Notes: a model not told the origin generated them from the letters alone. A DNA stretch of 64,000 nt from Streptomyces aureus (GCF_000725495.1 NZ_JNZD01000018.1:1-64000), one strand, 5' to 3'; counted from the stretch's first letter, positions 1-8,872 are shown. Program-made: numbers and translations.

Positions 1-41
1 CGTCGTCGCCCGGAGGGCGGCCCGGCGGCGTCATGGGGGTG

Positions 42-74
42 CCCCCTGCTCGAGCGAAGCCGAGAGCTCGGGGG
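42..74. repeat. intergenic hairpin repeat
   Basis: Imperfect inverted repeat: a CCCCC run (42-46) and GCTC (48-51) pair with GAGC (64-67) and GGGGG (70-74), with a loop rich in GAGCGAAGC. Elements with this arm and loop composition recur in Streptomyces intergenic regions, from memory. It lies downstream of the reductase gene on the minus strand and could act as its terminator, but no T-run is visible. Nothing else is seen in the first 192 bases. Confidence 0.4.
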
Positions 75-192
75 AGCGTGCTCTCGGCGTGCCGGCCCCG
101 GGCCCGCGTACTGGATGTACTCGGGTCTGGGGCCGGTGCGGCGAGAGGGCGTGCATGGCGTCGCCGGGCAGACGGGAATGGTCAGGCAGGCC

Positions 193-1242
193 CTAGGCGC
201 CCGCACCGCCCGAGCCGGGGAGTTCGACCGAGACGTGCGGGGACAGAGCGCGCAGGAAGTCCGGGGCGTCGAAGATCTCGCCGGCCGAGGCGACTCCGAC
301 GGTCCTGGTCCGGCCCGTGAGGATCCGGTCGAGCGCCTCGACCACGAGCGGCGCGGTGACGGCGTAGATGTCCCGGCCGCGTGCCACCGCCCGCCGCTCC
401 TCCCCGTCCGAGCGCACCACGACGTCGACGACGAAGGTCTGCCCGGACCGCCCGCTCGCGTCGGCGGCGCTCGGGGCCGGGGTGTCCGGGGCAGCCAGCT
501 CCCCGGCCGCCTCGACGGTCATGTAGGTGCACACCTCCCCGACGGCGAAGTGGCTGGGCACGGTGACCACGTCGGCCATGGAGAACTCGCCGAGGACGGC
601 ACGCGGGCCCAGCGGGCCGGGGAACGGCCACTCCAGGGCGGGCAGGGCGCCCTCGACGTACTCGAGCCTTCCCCCGGTGTACCGGACGCGCCGGCCGCCG
701 CGCCGCTCCCGGGACACCGCGCCCGCCGCCCGCGTCCCCGCCGTGGGGTGCCAGCCGCTCAGCCCGTAGGCGACGTGGACCTCCTCGGCCGCGGTCCGGT
801 CGCCCATCGCGGCGGTGACCAGCAGGTCGCCGAAGCCGCCGTAGAAGGCCATCGCGGGGACGACCACCGCTCCCGCCGCCTTCGCACGCTCCGCGAAGCG
901 CGTGAACGTGTCGAGGTTGGCCTCGATCTCGGCCGCCACGTCCAGGTACGGGATCCCGGCGCGCAGGGCCGCCTCGACCACCGGGGCGGCCGTCGTGGCG
1001 AAGGGCCCGGCGCAGTTGACCACCGCCACCGACCCGGCCAGCGCGTCGTCCAGCGCGGCCGGGTCGTCGACCGCCGCCGGACGGACGTCCGCGCCCGGCA
1101 GGGAGGCCGCCAGGTCCTTCAGCTTCCCCGCGTCCCGGCCGGAGAGGACCGGGGTGAACCCGCGCCGCAGCAGTTCGGCCACCACGAACCGTCCGGTGTG
1201 CCCGTACGCGCCGTACACCGTCACTGCCTGCCCCGACTCCAT
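193..1242 (-). CDS. saccharopine dehydrogenase-like NAD(P)-binding reductase
   Basis: 349 residues. The N-terminus (about residues 5-20) carries a Rossmann signature, VYGAYGHTGRF, followed by a conserved hydrophobic NAD(P)-binding half with VVNCAGPF near residue 85, as in the trans-acting enoyl reductase / saccharopine dehydrogenase-like family. Members reduce diverse substrates, so the substrate is unknown. I chose the ATG at 1242, because the fold begins immediately there and the upstream extension overlaps the divergent regulator. It is transcribed away from the DJ-1/AraC gene at 1352, 109 bp away, a layout in which the regulator may control this gene. The function is family level only. 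Confidence 0.75.
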   Translation of the reverse strand: MESGQAVTVYGAYGHTGRFVVAELLRRGFTPVLSGRDAGKLKDLAASLPGADVRPAAVDDPAALDDALAGSVAVVNCAGPFATTAAPVVEAALRAGIPYLDVAAEIEANLDTFTRFAERAKAAGAVVVPAMAFYGGFGDLLVTAAMGDRTAAEEVHVAYGLSGWHPTAGTRAAGAVSRERRGGRRVRYTGGRLEYVEGALPALEWPFPGPLGPRAVLGEFSMADVVTVPSHFAVGEVCTYMTVEAAGELAAPDTPAPSAADASGRSGQTFVVDVVVRSDGEERRAVARGRDIYAVTAPLVVEALDRILTGRTRTVGVASAGEIFDAPDFLRALSPHVSVELPGSGGAGA

Positions 1243-1351
1243 GGGTTCTCCCCCACTCGAAGTGAACTGCCTTGATCCGTCAGGGACATCCTGGCGAGGA
1301 CAGGCTCCCCGGACGAGTGTCCGGAACGACGTGCCCCGTACAATTCCGGAC

Positions 1352-2338
1352 ATGCCCTCTGTCGCCCTGGCCGTCACCGACGGGATGCTGCACTTCGAAC
1401 TCGGCCTGGCCTGCGAGGTCTTCGGACCGGCGCCGGACGCGGTGCGGGTCCCCTGGTACGACCTCGCGCTCTGCGGACCCGAGCCCGTGCGCGTCGGCCC
1501 GTTCCGACTGGAGCCCGGCCACGGCTTCGACCGGCTCGCGCGCGCCGACACGGTGATCGTCCCGGGCTGGGCCGACGTCGACCGGGAACCGCCCGCGGCC
1601 CTCGTCGACGCGGTGCGGGCGGCCCACGAGGCGGGCGCGCGCGTGGCCTCGCTGTGCACCGGCGCGTTCGTCCTGGCCGCCGCGGGCCTGCTGGACGGCC
1701 GGCGCGCGACCACGCACTGGGCGCACACCCGGGCCCTGGCCGCCCGGTATCCCCGGATCGACGTGGACCCGGACGTCCTCTACGTGGACGACGACGGCGT
1801 CCTCACCTCCGCGGGCAAGGCCGCCGCCATGGACCTGTGCCTGCACCTGGTCCGCCTCGACCACGGCTCCTCGGTCGCCAACACCGTCGCCCGCAACCTG
1901 GTCGTGCCCCCGCACCGGGACGGCGGCCAGGCCCAGTTCGTCAGCACGCCCGTGCCCGCGCCCGGACAGCACCCGCTCGCCGACCTGCTCCCCTGGGTCG
2001 TCGAGCGGCTGGACCGTCCGCTGACCGTGGAGGACCTGGCCCGCCGGGCCGGGATGAGCTCGCGGCACCTGGGCCGCCACTTCAGGGCGGTGACCGGCAC
2101 CACCCCGCTCCAGTGGCTGCTCGTCCAACGGATCCGTCACGCCCAGGAGTTGCTGGAGACCACCGACGCGGGCGTCGACACCATCGCGGCGGCCACCGGC
2201 ATGGGTACGGGCACGACCCTGCGCCGGCACTTCAACCGCACGGTCGGCGTGCCGCCGGACGCCTACCGCCGCACCTTCCGCGCACGGACCCGCCCCGGCC
2301 CGGCCGACGACGGGGAGCCGCACCCGGCGCACTCCTGA
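1352..2338 (+). CDS. GlxA-family DJ-1/PfpI-AraC transcriptional regulator
   Basis: 328 residues. The N-terminal half is a DJ-1/PfpI class I glutamine amidotransferase-like domain with the nucleophile-elbow sequence ASLCTGAFVLAAAGLLDG (Cys near residue 102) and a TTHW motif just after it. The C-terminal ~100 residues are an AraC-type double helix-turn-helix (LTVEDLARRAGMSSRHLGRHF, then GMGTGTTLRRHF). This architecture defines GlxA-type transcription regulators, in which the DJ-1 part is usually a ligand sensor and not an enzyme. It is divergent from the reductase at 193-1242, which is a natural candidate target. The ATG at 1352 begins the domain directly. Confidence 0.88.
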   Translation: MPSVALAVTDGMLHFELGLACEVFGPAPDAVRVPWYDLALCGPEPVRVGPFRLEPGHGFDRLARADTVIVPGWADVDREPPAALVDAVRAAHEAGARVASLCTGAFVLAAAGLLDGRRATTHWAHTRALAARYPRIDVDPDVLYVDDDGVLTSAGKAAAMDLCLHLVRLDHGSSVANTVARNLVVPPHRDGGQAQFVSTPVPAPGQHPLADLLPWVVERLDRPLTVEDLARRAGMSSRHLGRHFRAVTGTTPLQWLLVQRIRHAQELLETTDAGVDTIAAATGMGTGTTLRRHFNRTVGVPPDAYRRTFRARTRPGPADDGEPHPAHS

Positions 2339-2504
2339 GCGGGCACGGCCGGCCGGCGCTCCTGAGCCGGCACCGACGGCCGGCGGCCTTGGCACGGCGG
2401 GCAGCTCCTGAGCCGGCGGGTCGGCGAGCGGCCTCGGCGCGGCGGACCGCACCTGGGCCGACACCGTCGGCGATCGGCCCGGGCGCGGCGGGGACAATGG
2501 CTCC

Positions 2505-3188
2505 ATGGCAGCAGAGAGCACCCGCCACCCGGCCCGCGCGGAACTGACGAAGCGCTGGGAGGACACCGTCGCGGCCGCACGGGACGACGCCGAGGGGTCC
2601 GGCCCGGCGCCGGGACCCTACGCGGACAACCTCCTGGACCGCTGGGCCGAACCGCAGCGCCGGTACCACACGACCGACCACCTCCTCGCGGTCCTGGACC
2701 GCATCGACGAGCTGGAGGCCCACGGGGAGCGCGCCGGGGATCCGGCCGCCGTGCGCCTGGCCGCCTGGTTCCACGACGCCGTCTACCTCCCGGACCGCTC
2801 GGAGAACGAGGAACGCTCCGCCCGGCTCGCGGAGCGCGCGCTGGCCGAACTCGGCGTCGCCCCGGACCGCACGGCCGAGGTCGCCCGGCTCGTCCGGCTC
2901 ACCGTCACCCACGACCCCGCCGAGGGCGACGGCGACGGCGCCGTCCTGTGCGACGCGGACCTCGCGGTCCTGGCCTCGCCCCCGGCCGCGTACGCCGCTT
3001 ACACGGCCGCCGTCCGCGAGGAGTACGGGTTCGTCCCCGACGACGCCTTCCGCGTCGGCCGGTCGGCGGTACTGCGCCAACTCCTCGACCTGCCGCAGCT
3101 GTTCAGGACCCCGTACGGGGAACGCACCTGGACCGGCCCGGCCCACCGCAACATGGAGGACGAACTGAGGGCCCTGACCGGCGCCTGA
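2505..3188 (+). CDS. predicted HD-superfamily metal-dependent hydrolase
   Basis: 227 residues. It shows RRYHTTDHL near residue 49 and AAWFHDAVY near residue 87, the His and His-Asp pairs expected of a metal-binding HD phosphohydrolase fold, then an Asp-containing stretch (LCDADLAVL) near residue 148. The protein matches a common actinobacterial conserved family annotated as 'predicted metal-dependent HD superfamily phosphohydrolase'. The natural substrate is not known. It appears monocistronic; the 166-bp upstream gap is decayed GC-rich sequence. Confidence 0.75.
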   Translation: MAAESTRHPARAELTKRWEDTVAAARDDAEGSGPAPGPYADNLLDRWAEPQRRYHTTDHLLAVLDRIDELEAHGERAGDPAAVRLAAWFHDAVYLPDRSENEERSARLAERALAELGVAPDRTAEVARLVRLTVTHDPAEGDGDGAVLCDADLAVLASPPAAYAAYTAAVREEYGFVPDDAFRVGRSAVLRQLLDLPQLFRTPYGERTWTGPAHRNMEDELRALTGA

Positions 3189-3549
3189 CGCTCCGGCGGC
3201 CTGATCCCGGCGCCCGGTTCCCGGCGCACGGATCCCGGCGGCCGGCTCGGCTCCGGGCGCGGCGCTCCGGCGGCGCGTGGGGGGCCAGGCGCTGGGCTCC
3301 ACCGGCACACCGGACGGCTGTCCGCCGGCATGACCGGCGGGCGGGAAGGCCGTCCGCCGCGCAGAAAGCCAGACACCGCGGACCACGCCGGACACCACGC
3401 ACCGCCCCCGCCCGCCCGCGCCGCCGACCCGCGGGAAGGCCAGGCACCGCGCACCGCCGGCCCGCCGGGAAGGCCGGGCGCCGGACGCCCATGCCGGCCG
3501 CGTGGGAAACGCGTTGGACGGCGGGCGTCCGGGCCCGTACCAAGGAGGC
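3189..3549. other. GC-rich noncoding gap
   Basis: About 360 bases between the HD protein and the MFS gene. It is made of short, imperfect CCCGGCG- and CCGGC-rich repeats, and open frames crossing it have Arg/Pro/Ala-rich low-complexity translations on either strand. I see no gene, terminator or convincing promoter, apart from the GGAGG ribosome-binding site (3544-3548) for the next gene. Confidence 0.5.
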
Positions 3550-5001
3550 ATGCCTCCGAGTCCCGGACCCCTGAAGCCGGACATAGCCGCAGCCCGCCGA
3601 GCCTCCGGCCCTCCCTCCCCCGCCCCGGCCGCCGCCGGCCCCGGCCCGGAACCCGCCGACTCAGGCTCCGCGCCGGAACCCGCCGACTCAGGCTCCGCGC
3701 CGGAACCCGCCGGCTCAGGCTCCGCGCCGGAACCCGCCGGCTCCGCCGAGGGCAGCGCCGACTTCGGCCCGGACGGCGTCGAGGACGGCGGGCGGCCCCG
3801 TATGCCGCTGGCCGTGCACGTCCTCGCCCTGTCCGTCTTCGCCCTCGGCACCAGCGAGTTCATGCTGTCCGGGCTGCTGCCGTCCATCGCGCGGGACCTG
3901 GGGGTGACGATCCCGCGGGCGGGCCTGCTGATCTCCGCGTTCGCGATCGGCATGGTCGTCGGCGCGCCGCTGCTCGCCGTGGCCACCCTCCGGCTGCCGC
4001 GGCGGACCACCCTCGTCGCCCTGATCGCGGTCTTCGGACTCGGCCAGGTGGCCGGGGCCCTCGCGCCCGGGTACACCGTTCTGTTCGTCTCACGGGTCGT
4101 CAGTGCTCTTGCCTGCGCGGGGTTCTGGGCGGTCGGGGCGGCCGTGGCCGTCGCGGCGGTGCCGGTGACCTCGCGGGCGCGGGCGCTCGCCGTGATGATC
4201 GGCGGGCTGTCGGTCGCGAACGTGCTCGGGGTGCCCGCGGGCGCGTTCCTCGGCGAGTCGCTCGGCTGGCGGGCCGCGTTCTGGGCCGTCGCGGCGGCGT
4301 CCGCCGTCGCGCTCGTCGGCATCGTGACCCTCGTGCCGCCCATCGCACCCCCGCGCGAGCGGCCGCGGCTGCGCCGGGAGCTGCTCGTCTACCGCGACGG
4401 CCGGGTCTGGCTGTCCGTCGTCACCATCGCGCTCACCGCGTCCGGGGTCTTCTGCGCCTTCAGCTATCTCGCCCCGCTGCTGACCGAGGTCTCGGGCCTC
4501 GACGAGAGCCGGGTCCCGACCGTGCTCGCCCTGTTCGGGGTGGGCGCCATCGCCGGGACGGCGCTCGGCGGGCGGTTCGCGGACGCCCATCCGTTCCGGG
4601 TCCTGCTCTGGGGGATGGCGGCCGACATCGTCGTCCTCTGCGCGTTCGCCCTGCTCGGCCGGTACGCCGTCGCGACCGTCCCGCTGTCCTTCCTGCTCGG
4701 GGTCGCCTGCTTCAGCACCGCCCCGGCCCTGAACGCCCGGATGTTCCACCTCGCCGCGGCCGCCCCGACCCTGGCGGGCGCCACCACCACCGCCGCCTTC
4801 AACCTGGGCAACACGGCCGGTCCCTGGCTCGGCGGCGCCGTCATCGACGCGGGGCTCGGATACCCGGCGACCGCCTGGGTGGGCGCGGCGCTGACCGGCG
4901 CCGCCGTCGCGCTGACCCTCGTGGCCCTGCGGACGCACCGCCGCGGCCCAAACGCGCGGGCCGCCGGAAGGGCCGACAATCCCGTACGTTCCCGGGCGTG
5001 A
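3550..5001 (+). CDS. MFS transporter, DHA1 family (drug/sugar efflux type)
   Basis: 483 residues with a disordered N-terminal ~80 residues, then about twelve hydrophobic segments starting at LAVHVLALSVFALGTSEFMLSG. The GTSEFML sequence is characteristic of the Cmx/AraJ/YdhP-like DHA1 exporters that extrude drugs or sugars. The ATG at 3550 is preceded by AAGGAGG, though the spacer is only one or two bases; an internal ATG at 3802 would start right at the first membrane segment and may be the true start. The leader contains a 27-bp tandem repeat coding for PEPADSGSA-like units, so the N-terminus is probably not structured. The substrate is unknown. Confidence 0.82.
   Translation: MPPSPGPLKPDIAAARRASGPPSPAPAAAGPGPEPADSGSAPEPADSGSAPEPAGSGSAPEPAGSAEGSADFGPDGVEDGGRPRMPLAVHVLALSVFALGTSEFMLSGLLPSIARDLGVTIPRAGLLISAFAIGMVVGAPLLAVATLRLPRRTTLVALIAVFGLGQVAGALAPGYTVLFVSRVVSALACAGFWAVGAAVAVAAVPVTSRARALAVMIGGLSVANVLGVPAGAFLGESLGWRAAFWAVAAASAVALVGIVTLVPPIAPPRERPRLRRELLVYRDGRVWLSVVTIALTASGVFCAFSYLAPLLTEVSGLDESRVPTVLALFGVGAIAGTALGGRFADAHPFRVLLWGMAADIVVLCAFALLGRYAVATVPLSFLLGVACFSTAPALNARMFHLAAAAPTLAGATTTAAFNLGNTAGPWLGGAVIDAGLGYPATAWVGAALTGAAVALTLVALRTHRRGPNARAAGRADNPVRSRA
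3646..3745 (+). repeat. 27-bp tandem repeat, about 3.7 copies
   Basis: A 27-base unit beginning CCGGAACCCGCCGACTCAGG runs in copies at 3646, 3673 and 3700 plus a partial one at 3727. It keeps frame with the MFS gene, giving nine-residue PEPADSGSA/PEPAGSGSA repeats. Copies differ by one base (GAC to GGC), so slippage expansion is recent. Confidence 0.85.
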
Positions 5002-5021
5002 TCCGTCCTATTCTCGGCGGC

Positions 5022-6128
5022 ATGACTGACATGGGCGGGGACCGGGTCGAAGAGGCCGTCGCAAGCTGCGCCACGCTGCTGCGGGCGGCGGCCGAACGCG
5101 ACTGGGAGGGGACGCGGGCGGGAAGGCTGGAGTGGAGCTGCCGGCGGACCGCCGAGCACGTCGCCAGTGATCTCATCGCGTACGCGGGCCAGTTGGCGGG
5201 GCGGGCGAAGACGGCGTACGTGCCGTTCGAGATCACGCTGGACGAGGGCACCGGCCCCGCGGGGGTGGTCCAGGTGATCGAGACGACCGGCGCCCTGCTC
5301 GCCGCCGCCGTCCGCACGACCCCGCGCGAGGTGCGCGCCTTCCACCCGTACCCGTTCCGCAGCGCGAACCGCGAGGGCTTCGCCGCGATGGGCGTCGCCG
5401 AGGTCCTGCTGCACACGCACGACATCGCGGAGGGGTTCGGCCTGCCCTACGAGCCGCCGACCGGGCTGTGCACCTGGGTGCTGGCCCGGATCTTCCCGCA
5501 CGTCCGGCCCGAGCCCGACGCCCCCTGGCGCACGCTTCTGTGGGCCACCGGGCGCGGGGACCTGCCCGGCCGGGAGGCGGTCACCGGGTGGCGCTGGAAC
5601 AACAACCTGGTGATCGGCACCGAGCGGCTCACCCTCCAGGGGGTCACCCCGGCCGCGGCGGCGGATCTGCGCGCGGGCGGCACGGGCGGCTTCGAGTGGA
5701 TCGAGGGCGGCCCGTTCCACGGCACCCGGGACGCCGCCGGATCGGTCGTGAACGCCTACGAGAAGGGGGTGCACCGGCCGGAATGGGGGATGTTCGTGCT
5801 CGTACGGCGCGAGGACGGTCTCGCGGTCGGCGCGATCGGCTTCCACGGCGTTCCCGACGACGAGGGACGCGCCGAGGTCGGCTACGACCTCGCGGAGAAC
5901 GCCCGCGGCCGGGGCTACGCAACCGAGGCCCTGCGGGCCCTGGCCGAAGCGGCCCTCGCCCGCGACGACGTCAAGCTGCTGTTCGCCGCCATCGAGCAGG
6001 AGAACGCCCCCTCGCAACGGGTCATCGCCCGCGCCGGTTTCACCCGGGCGGGAGAAGAGGTGGAGCGGGTCGCCCACGAACTGCACGGCCTGGAGCCGTC
6101 GTTGAGGCTCTACTCCCGCGAGGCCTGA
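5022..6128 (+). CDS. DinB/maleylpyruvate-isomerase-like domain fused to GNAT acetyltransferase
   Basis: 368 residues. Residues ~10-225 form a DinB-like four-helix domain of the mycothiol-dependent maleylpyruvate isomerase N-terminal type, with TAEHVASDL near residue 44 and LLHTHDIAEGFG near residue 132 supplying likely metal-binding His residues. Residues ~230-368 are a GNAT N-acetyltransferase with the acetyl-CoA loop RGRGYA and the typical ENAPSQRVIARAGF segment. Start at ATG 5022. The two activities joined in one chain suggest thiol-dependent chemistry linked to acetylation, but no substrate can be read. It lies 20 bp after the MFS gene, so cotranscription is possible. Confidence 0.78.
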   Translation: MTDMGGDRVEEAVASCATLLRAAAERDWEGTRAGRLEWSCRRTAEHVASDLIAYAGQLAGRAKTAYVPFEITLDEGTGPAGVVQVIETTGALLAAAVRTTPREVRAFHPYPFRSANREGFAAMGVAEVLLHTHDIAEGFGLPYEPPTGLCTWVLARIFPHVRPEPDAPWRTLLWATGRGDLPGREAVTGWRWNNNLVIGTERLTLQGVTPAAAADLRAGGTGGFEWIEGGPFHGTRDAAGSVVNAYEKGVHRPEWGMFVLVRREDGLAVGAIGFHGVPDDEGRAEVGYDLAENARGRGYATEALRALAEAALARDDVKLLFAAIEQENAPSQRVIARAGFTRAGEEVERVAHELHGLEPSLRLYSREA

Positions 6129-6245
6129 GCCCGTGCGGGGGCCTGAGCCCGGGCGGAGGTCCGAGCCCGTGCCGGGGTCTGCGCCCGCACGGGGACCTGA
6201 GCACGTGCAGGCGCCTGACCCCGTGCCGGGGCCGGGCTCCGGAAG
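6129..6245. repeat. degenerate ~20-bp tandem repeat
   Basis: Right after the stop codon of the fusion gene there are about six imperfect copies of a unit resembling CCTGAGCCCGTGCCGGGG, differing at a few positions each. The array fills the gap between two convergent genes. No coding function is apparent. Confidence 0.6.
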
Positions 6246-6258
6246 CGGCCGCGTCCGG

Positions 6259-6525
6259 TCACCGCGCCGCACGCTTGCGGCGGCGCAGTCCCGCTCCGTG
6301 CAGCAGCCGGACGACCTCCCGGCTGCTCACCTCCACCGCTCCGGCGGCGACCGCGTCGGCGTAGCGGTGCGAGGGGATGTCGTAGTGGTCGCGTTCGAAG
6401 GCCCGCGGGGGCGCGCCCAGTTCCTCGGCGAACGCGTGGAGTTCGTCGTAGGAGACGTCGCTGATCAGATGGGACCAGACCCGGCCGTGCCCCGGCCAGG
6501 TGGGCGGATCGATGTAGACGGTCAC
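6259..6525 (-). CDS. DUF4031 domain protein
   Basis: 88 residues, starting VTVYIDPPTWPGHGR and containing AFERDHYDIP, the hallmarks of DUF4031, a small actinobacterial family of unknown function. GTG start at 6525 overlaps the stop codon of the upstream gene in a GTGA, so the two are translationally coupled. The C-terminal end is basic (RRRKRAAR). Confidence 0.85.
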   Translation of the reverse strand: MTVYIDPPTWPGHGRVWSHLISDVSYDELHAFAEELGAPPRAFERDHYDIPSHRYADAVAAGAVEVSSREVVRLLHGAGLRRRKRAAR

Positions 6526-6917
6526 GAGGGCGGGTTCGTGCCGGTCGCCGAGCCGAGGGAGCCCACCGGGGAGATCTTCACGCCCGCCTGGTGGCACACC
6601 CAGTGCGGATCGGGGCCCAGTTCGGGCTCGACCTCCAGGGCGTGCGGGTCACCGGTGGAGCACACCGGGCACAGCGGCCACCGTCCGTGCCGCTCCAGGA
6701 GCGCGTCCTGCACGTCCTGGGCGACGAGCCCGGCGACGAACTCGGCGCCGTCCGGCCACTGCTCGACCCACCAGCGGCGCTGCACCACCGAGTCCTCGAC
6801 CAGGGAGACGACGTCCGCCTCGGCGACCCGGCCCGCGACGAGGTCGGCGAGCACACGGGCGCGCGCCGCGTGCAACGCCTGCTCCAAGGGGCTGAGGGGG
6901 GTGCCGGAGGGGTCCAT
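6522..6917 (-). CDS. conserved hypothetical protein upstream of DUF4031
   Basis: 131 residues. It has a Trp-rich helical middle (QRRWWVEQWPDGAEFVAGLVAQDVQDALLE is split over residues 47-76) and a Cys pair CPVC near residue 83 with a later CHQ, suggesting a small zinc-binding site. I chose the ATG at 6917; an upstream GTG or ATG to 6953 is open but would run into the divergent promoter region. It is coupled to the DUF4031 gene by GTGA. The function is unknown. Confidence 0.7.
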   Translation of the reverse strand: MDPSGTPLSPLEQALHAARARVLADLVAGRVAEADVVSLVEDSVVQRRWWVEQWPDGAEFVAGLVAQDVQDALLERHGRWPLCPVCSTGDPHALEVEPELGPDPHWVCHQAGVKISPVGSLGSATGTNPPS

Positions 6918-6955
6918 GTCCCCATTGTGCGCACCCTTGACCGTGCACCCCAAAG

Positions 6956-6968
6956 GAAAATATCTTTC
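6956..6968. promoter_or_regulatory. candidate operator for the RpiR-family regulator
   Basis: Palindrome GAAA-N5-TTTC in an otherwise GC-rich sequence, six bases before the regulator's GTG and 39 bp from the divergent ATG at 6917. A second similar half-palindrome, GAAATTTTC, lies just inside the coding region (6999-7007). MurR/RpiR proteins bind palindromes of this type, so autoregulation is a reasonable inference. It is not experimentally supported here. Confidence 0.45.
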
Positions 6969-6973
6969 ATAAT

Positions 6974-7894
6974 GTGACCCAAGACGTGAAGGAAATTTTC
7001 GCCGGTGGGGCGCCGCCCGCCCCCGCGGCCCTCGCGGCCAAGGTGCGGACCCTCGCGCCCTCGATGACGCGTTCCATGCAGCGGGTCGCCGAGGCCGTCG
7101 CCGGTGACCCGGCCGGCTGCGCGGCCCTCACGGTCACCGGTCTCGCCGAGCTCACCGGCACCAGCGAGGCCACGGTCGTGCGCACGGCCCGGCTCCTCGG
7201 CTATCCCGGGTACCGCGACCTGCGCCTCGCGCTCGCCGGGCTCGCCGCCCAGCAGCAGTCGGGCCGGGCGCCCGCCGTCACCGCCGACATAGCGGTGGAC
7301 GACCCGATCGCCGACGTCGTCGCCAAACTCGCCTACGACGAGCAGCAGACCCTCGCCGACACCGCCGCCGCGCTCGACACCGCCCAGCTCGGCGCCGCCG
7401 TGGCCGCGATAGCCGCCGCCCGCCGCGTCGACATCTACGGCGTCGGCGCGTCCGGGCTCGTCGCCCAGGACCTCGTCCAGAAGCTCATGCGGATCGGGGT
7501 CATGGCCCACGCGCACAGCGACCCGCACCTCGCGGTGACGGGCGCCGTGCAACTGCGTGCCAAGGACGTGGCGATAGCCATCACGCACTCCGGCTCGACC
7601 GGCGACGTCATCGAACCGCTGCGGGTCGCCTTCGAGCACGGCGCGACGACGGTGGCGGTCACCGGCCGTCCGAGCGGACCCGTCACGCAGTACGCCGACC
7701 ACGTCCTCACCACGTCCGCCGCCCGCGAGAGCGAGCTGCGCCCGGCGGCCATGTCGTCGCGCACCAGCCAGCTCCTGGTGGTGGACTGTCTGTTCGTGGG
7801 GGTCGCCCAGCGCACCTACGAGACGGCGGCGCCCGCGCTGTCCGCCTCGTACGAGGCCCTGGCGCACCGCCACTCCCCGCGCACCGGGCGATAG
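6974..7894 (+). CDS. MurR/RpiR family transcriptional regulator
   Basis: 306 residues. An N-terminal helix-turn-helix (LTVTGLAELTGTSEATVVRTARLLGY, residues ~45-75) is followed by a sugar isomerase (SIS) domain at ~120-260 (DIYGVGASGLVAQDL, then ITHSGSTGDVIEPL). These proteins sense phosphosugars; the adjacent murQ points to N-acetylmuramic acid 6-phosphate. GTG at 6974 is used because no other start covers the HTH. It heads the operon with murQ 42 bp downstream. Confidence 0.9.
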   Translation: MTQDVKEIFAGGAPPAPAALAAKVRTLAPSMTRSMQRVAEAVAGDPAGCAALTVTGLAELTGTSEATVVRTARLLGYPGYRDLRLALAGLAAQQQSGRAPAVTADIAVDDPIADVVAKLAYDEQQTLADTAAALDTAQLGAAVAAIAAARRVDIYGVGASGLVAQDLVQKLMRIGVMAHAHSDPHLAVTGAVQLRAKDVAIAITHSGSTGDVIEPLRVAFEHGATTVAVTGRPSGPVTQYADHVLTTSAARESELRPAAMSSRTSQLLVVDCLFVGVAQRTYETAAPALSASYEALAHRHSPRTGR

Positions 7895-7936
7895 CCGCGC
7901 CGCACGACCGACCTCATCGGAAAGAGCCGCCTCTCC

Positions 7937-8872
7937 ATGACCTCCATGTCCGACCACGGCGATCTTCGAGCTGAGCTGGAGACGCTGACCACCGAGGCGT
8001 TCCGCCCCGAGCTGTCGGAGATCGACCGGCTGCCCACGCTGGAGATCGCCCGGCTCATGAACGGGGAGGACACGACGGTGCCGGCGGCCGTCGCCGCGCA
8101 GCTCCCGCTGATCGCCGCCGCGATCGACGGCATCGCGGACCGCATGGCCCGCGGCGGCCGGCTCATCTACGCGGGCGCCGGGACCGCCGGCCGCCTCGGT
8201 GTCCTGGACGCCTCGGAGTGCCCGCCCACGTTCAACACCGATCCCTCGCAGGTCGTCGGGGTGATCGCGGGCGGCCCCTCCGCCATGGTCGCCTCGATCG
8301 AGGGCGCCGAGGACTCCCGGGACCTCGCCGCGGCCGACCTGGACGCGCTCGCGCTGACGCCCGACGACACCGTGGTCGGGGTCTCCGCCTCAGGCCGCAC
8401 CCCGTACGCGGTCGGCGCGGTCGAGCACGCCCGCAAGCAGGGCGCGCTGACGGTCGGGCTGTCCTGCAACGCGCACAGCGCGCTCGCCGCCGCCGCCGAC
8501 CACGGCATCGAGGTCGTGGTCGGCCCCGAACTGCTCACCGGCTCGACCCGGCTGAAGTCCGGCACCGCGCAGAAGCTCGTCCTCAACATGCTCTCGACGA
8601 TCACGATGATCCGGCTCGGCAAGACGTTCGGGAACCTGATGGTCGACGTCCGGGCCTCGAACGAGAAGCTGCGGGCCCGCTCCCGCCGGATCGTCGCGCT
8701 GGCCACCGGCGCCTCCGACGAGGAGATCGAGCACGCGCTCGCCGCCACCGACGGCGAGGTGAAGAACGCCGTCCTGACGATCCTCGGCGGGGTGGACGGG
8801 CCCACGGCCGCCCGCCTTCTGGAGGAGTCGGGGGGCCATCTGCGCGCGGCGCTGGCGGCTTCGGCCGGCTGA
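7937..8872 (+). CDS. murQ: N-acetylmuramic acid 6-phosphate etherase
   Basis: 311 residues, near the usual ~300. The enzyme splits the lactyl ether of MurNAc-6-phosphate, giving GlcNAc-6-phosphate and D-lactate in cell-wall recycling. Visible family marks are the N-terminal LTTEAFRPELSEIDRL, the SIS-domain loop IYAGAGTAGRLGVLDASECPPTF and the later GSTRLKSGTAQKLVLNMLST. It sits between the RpiR regulator and the EIIBC permease gene (16-bp gap), so import and processing are co-expressed. The GlcNAc-6-P formed would feed NagA, encoded at 23782. Confidence 0.95.
   Translation: MTSMSDHGDLRAELETLTTEAFRPELSEIDRLPTLEIARLMNGEDTTVPAAVAAQLPLIAAAIDGIADRMARGGRLIYAGAGTAGRLGVLDASECPPTFNTDPSQVVGVIAGGPSAMVASIEGAEDSRDLAAADLDALALTPDDTVVGVSASGRTPYAVGAVEHARKQGALTVGLSCNAHSALAAAADHGIEVVVGPELLTGSTRLKSGTAQKLVLNMLSTITMIRLGKTFGNLMVDVRASNEKLRARSRRIVALATGASDEEIEHALAATDGEVKNAVLTILGGVDGPTAARLLEESGGHLRAALAASAG

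Noticed and set aside
2232-4343. 703-residue minus-strand frame over the HD and MFS genes
   Set aside because: Shadow frame with Arg/Ala/Gly composition; both plus-strand genes have family motifs.
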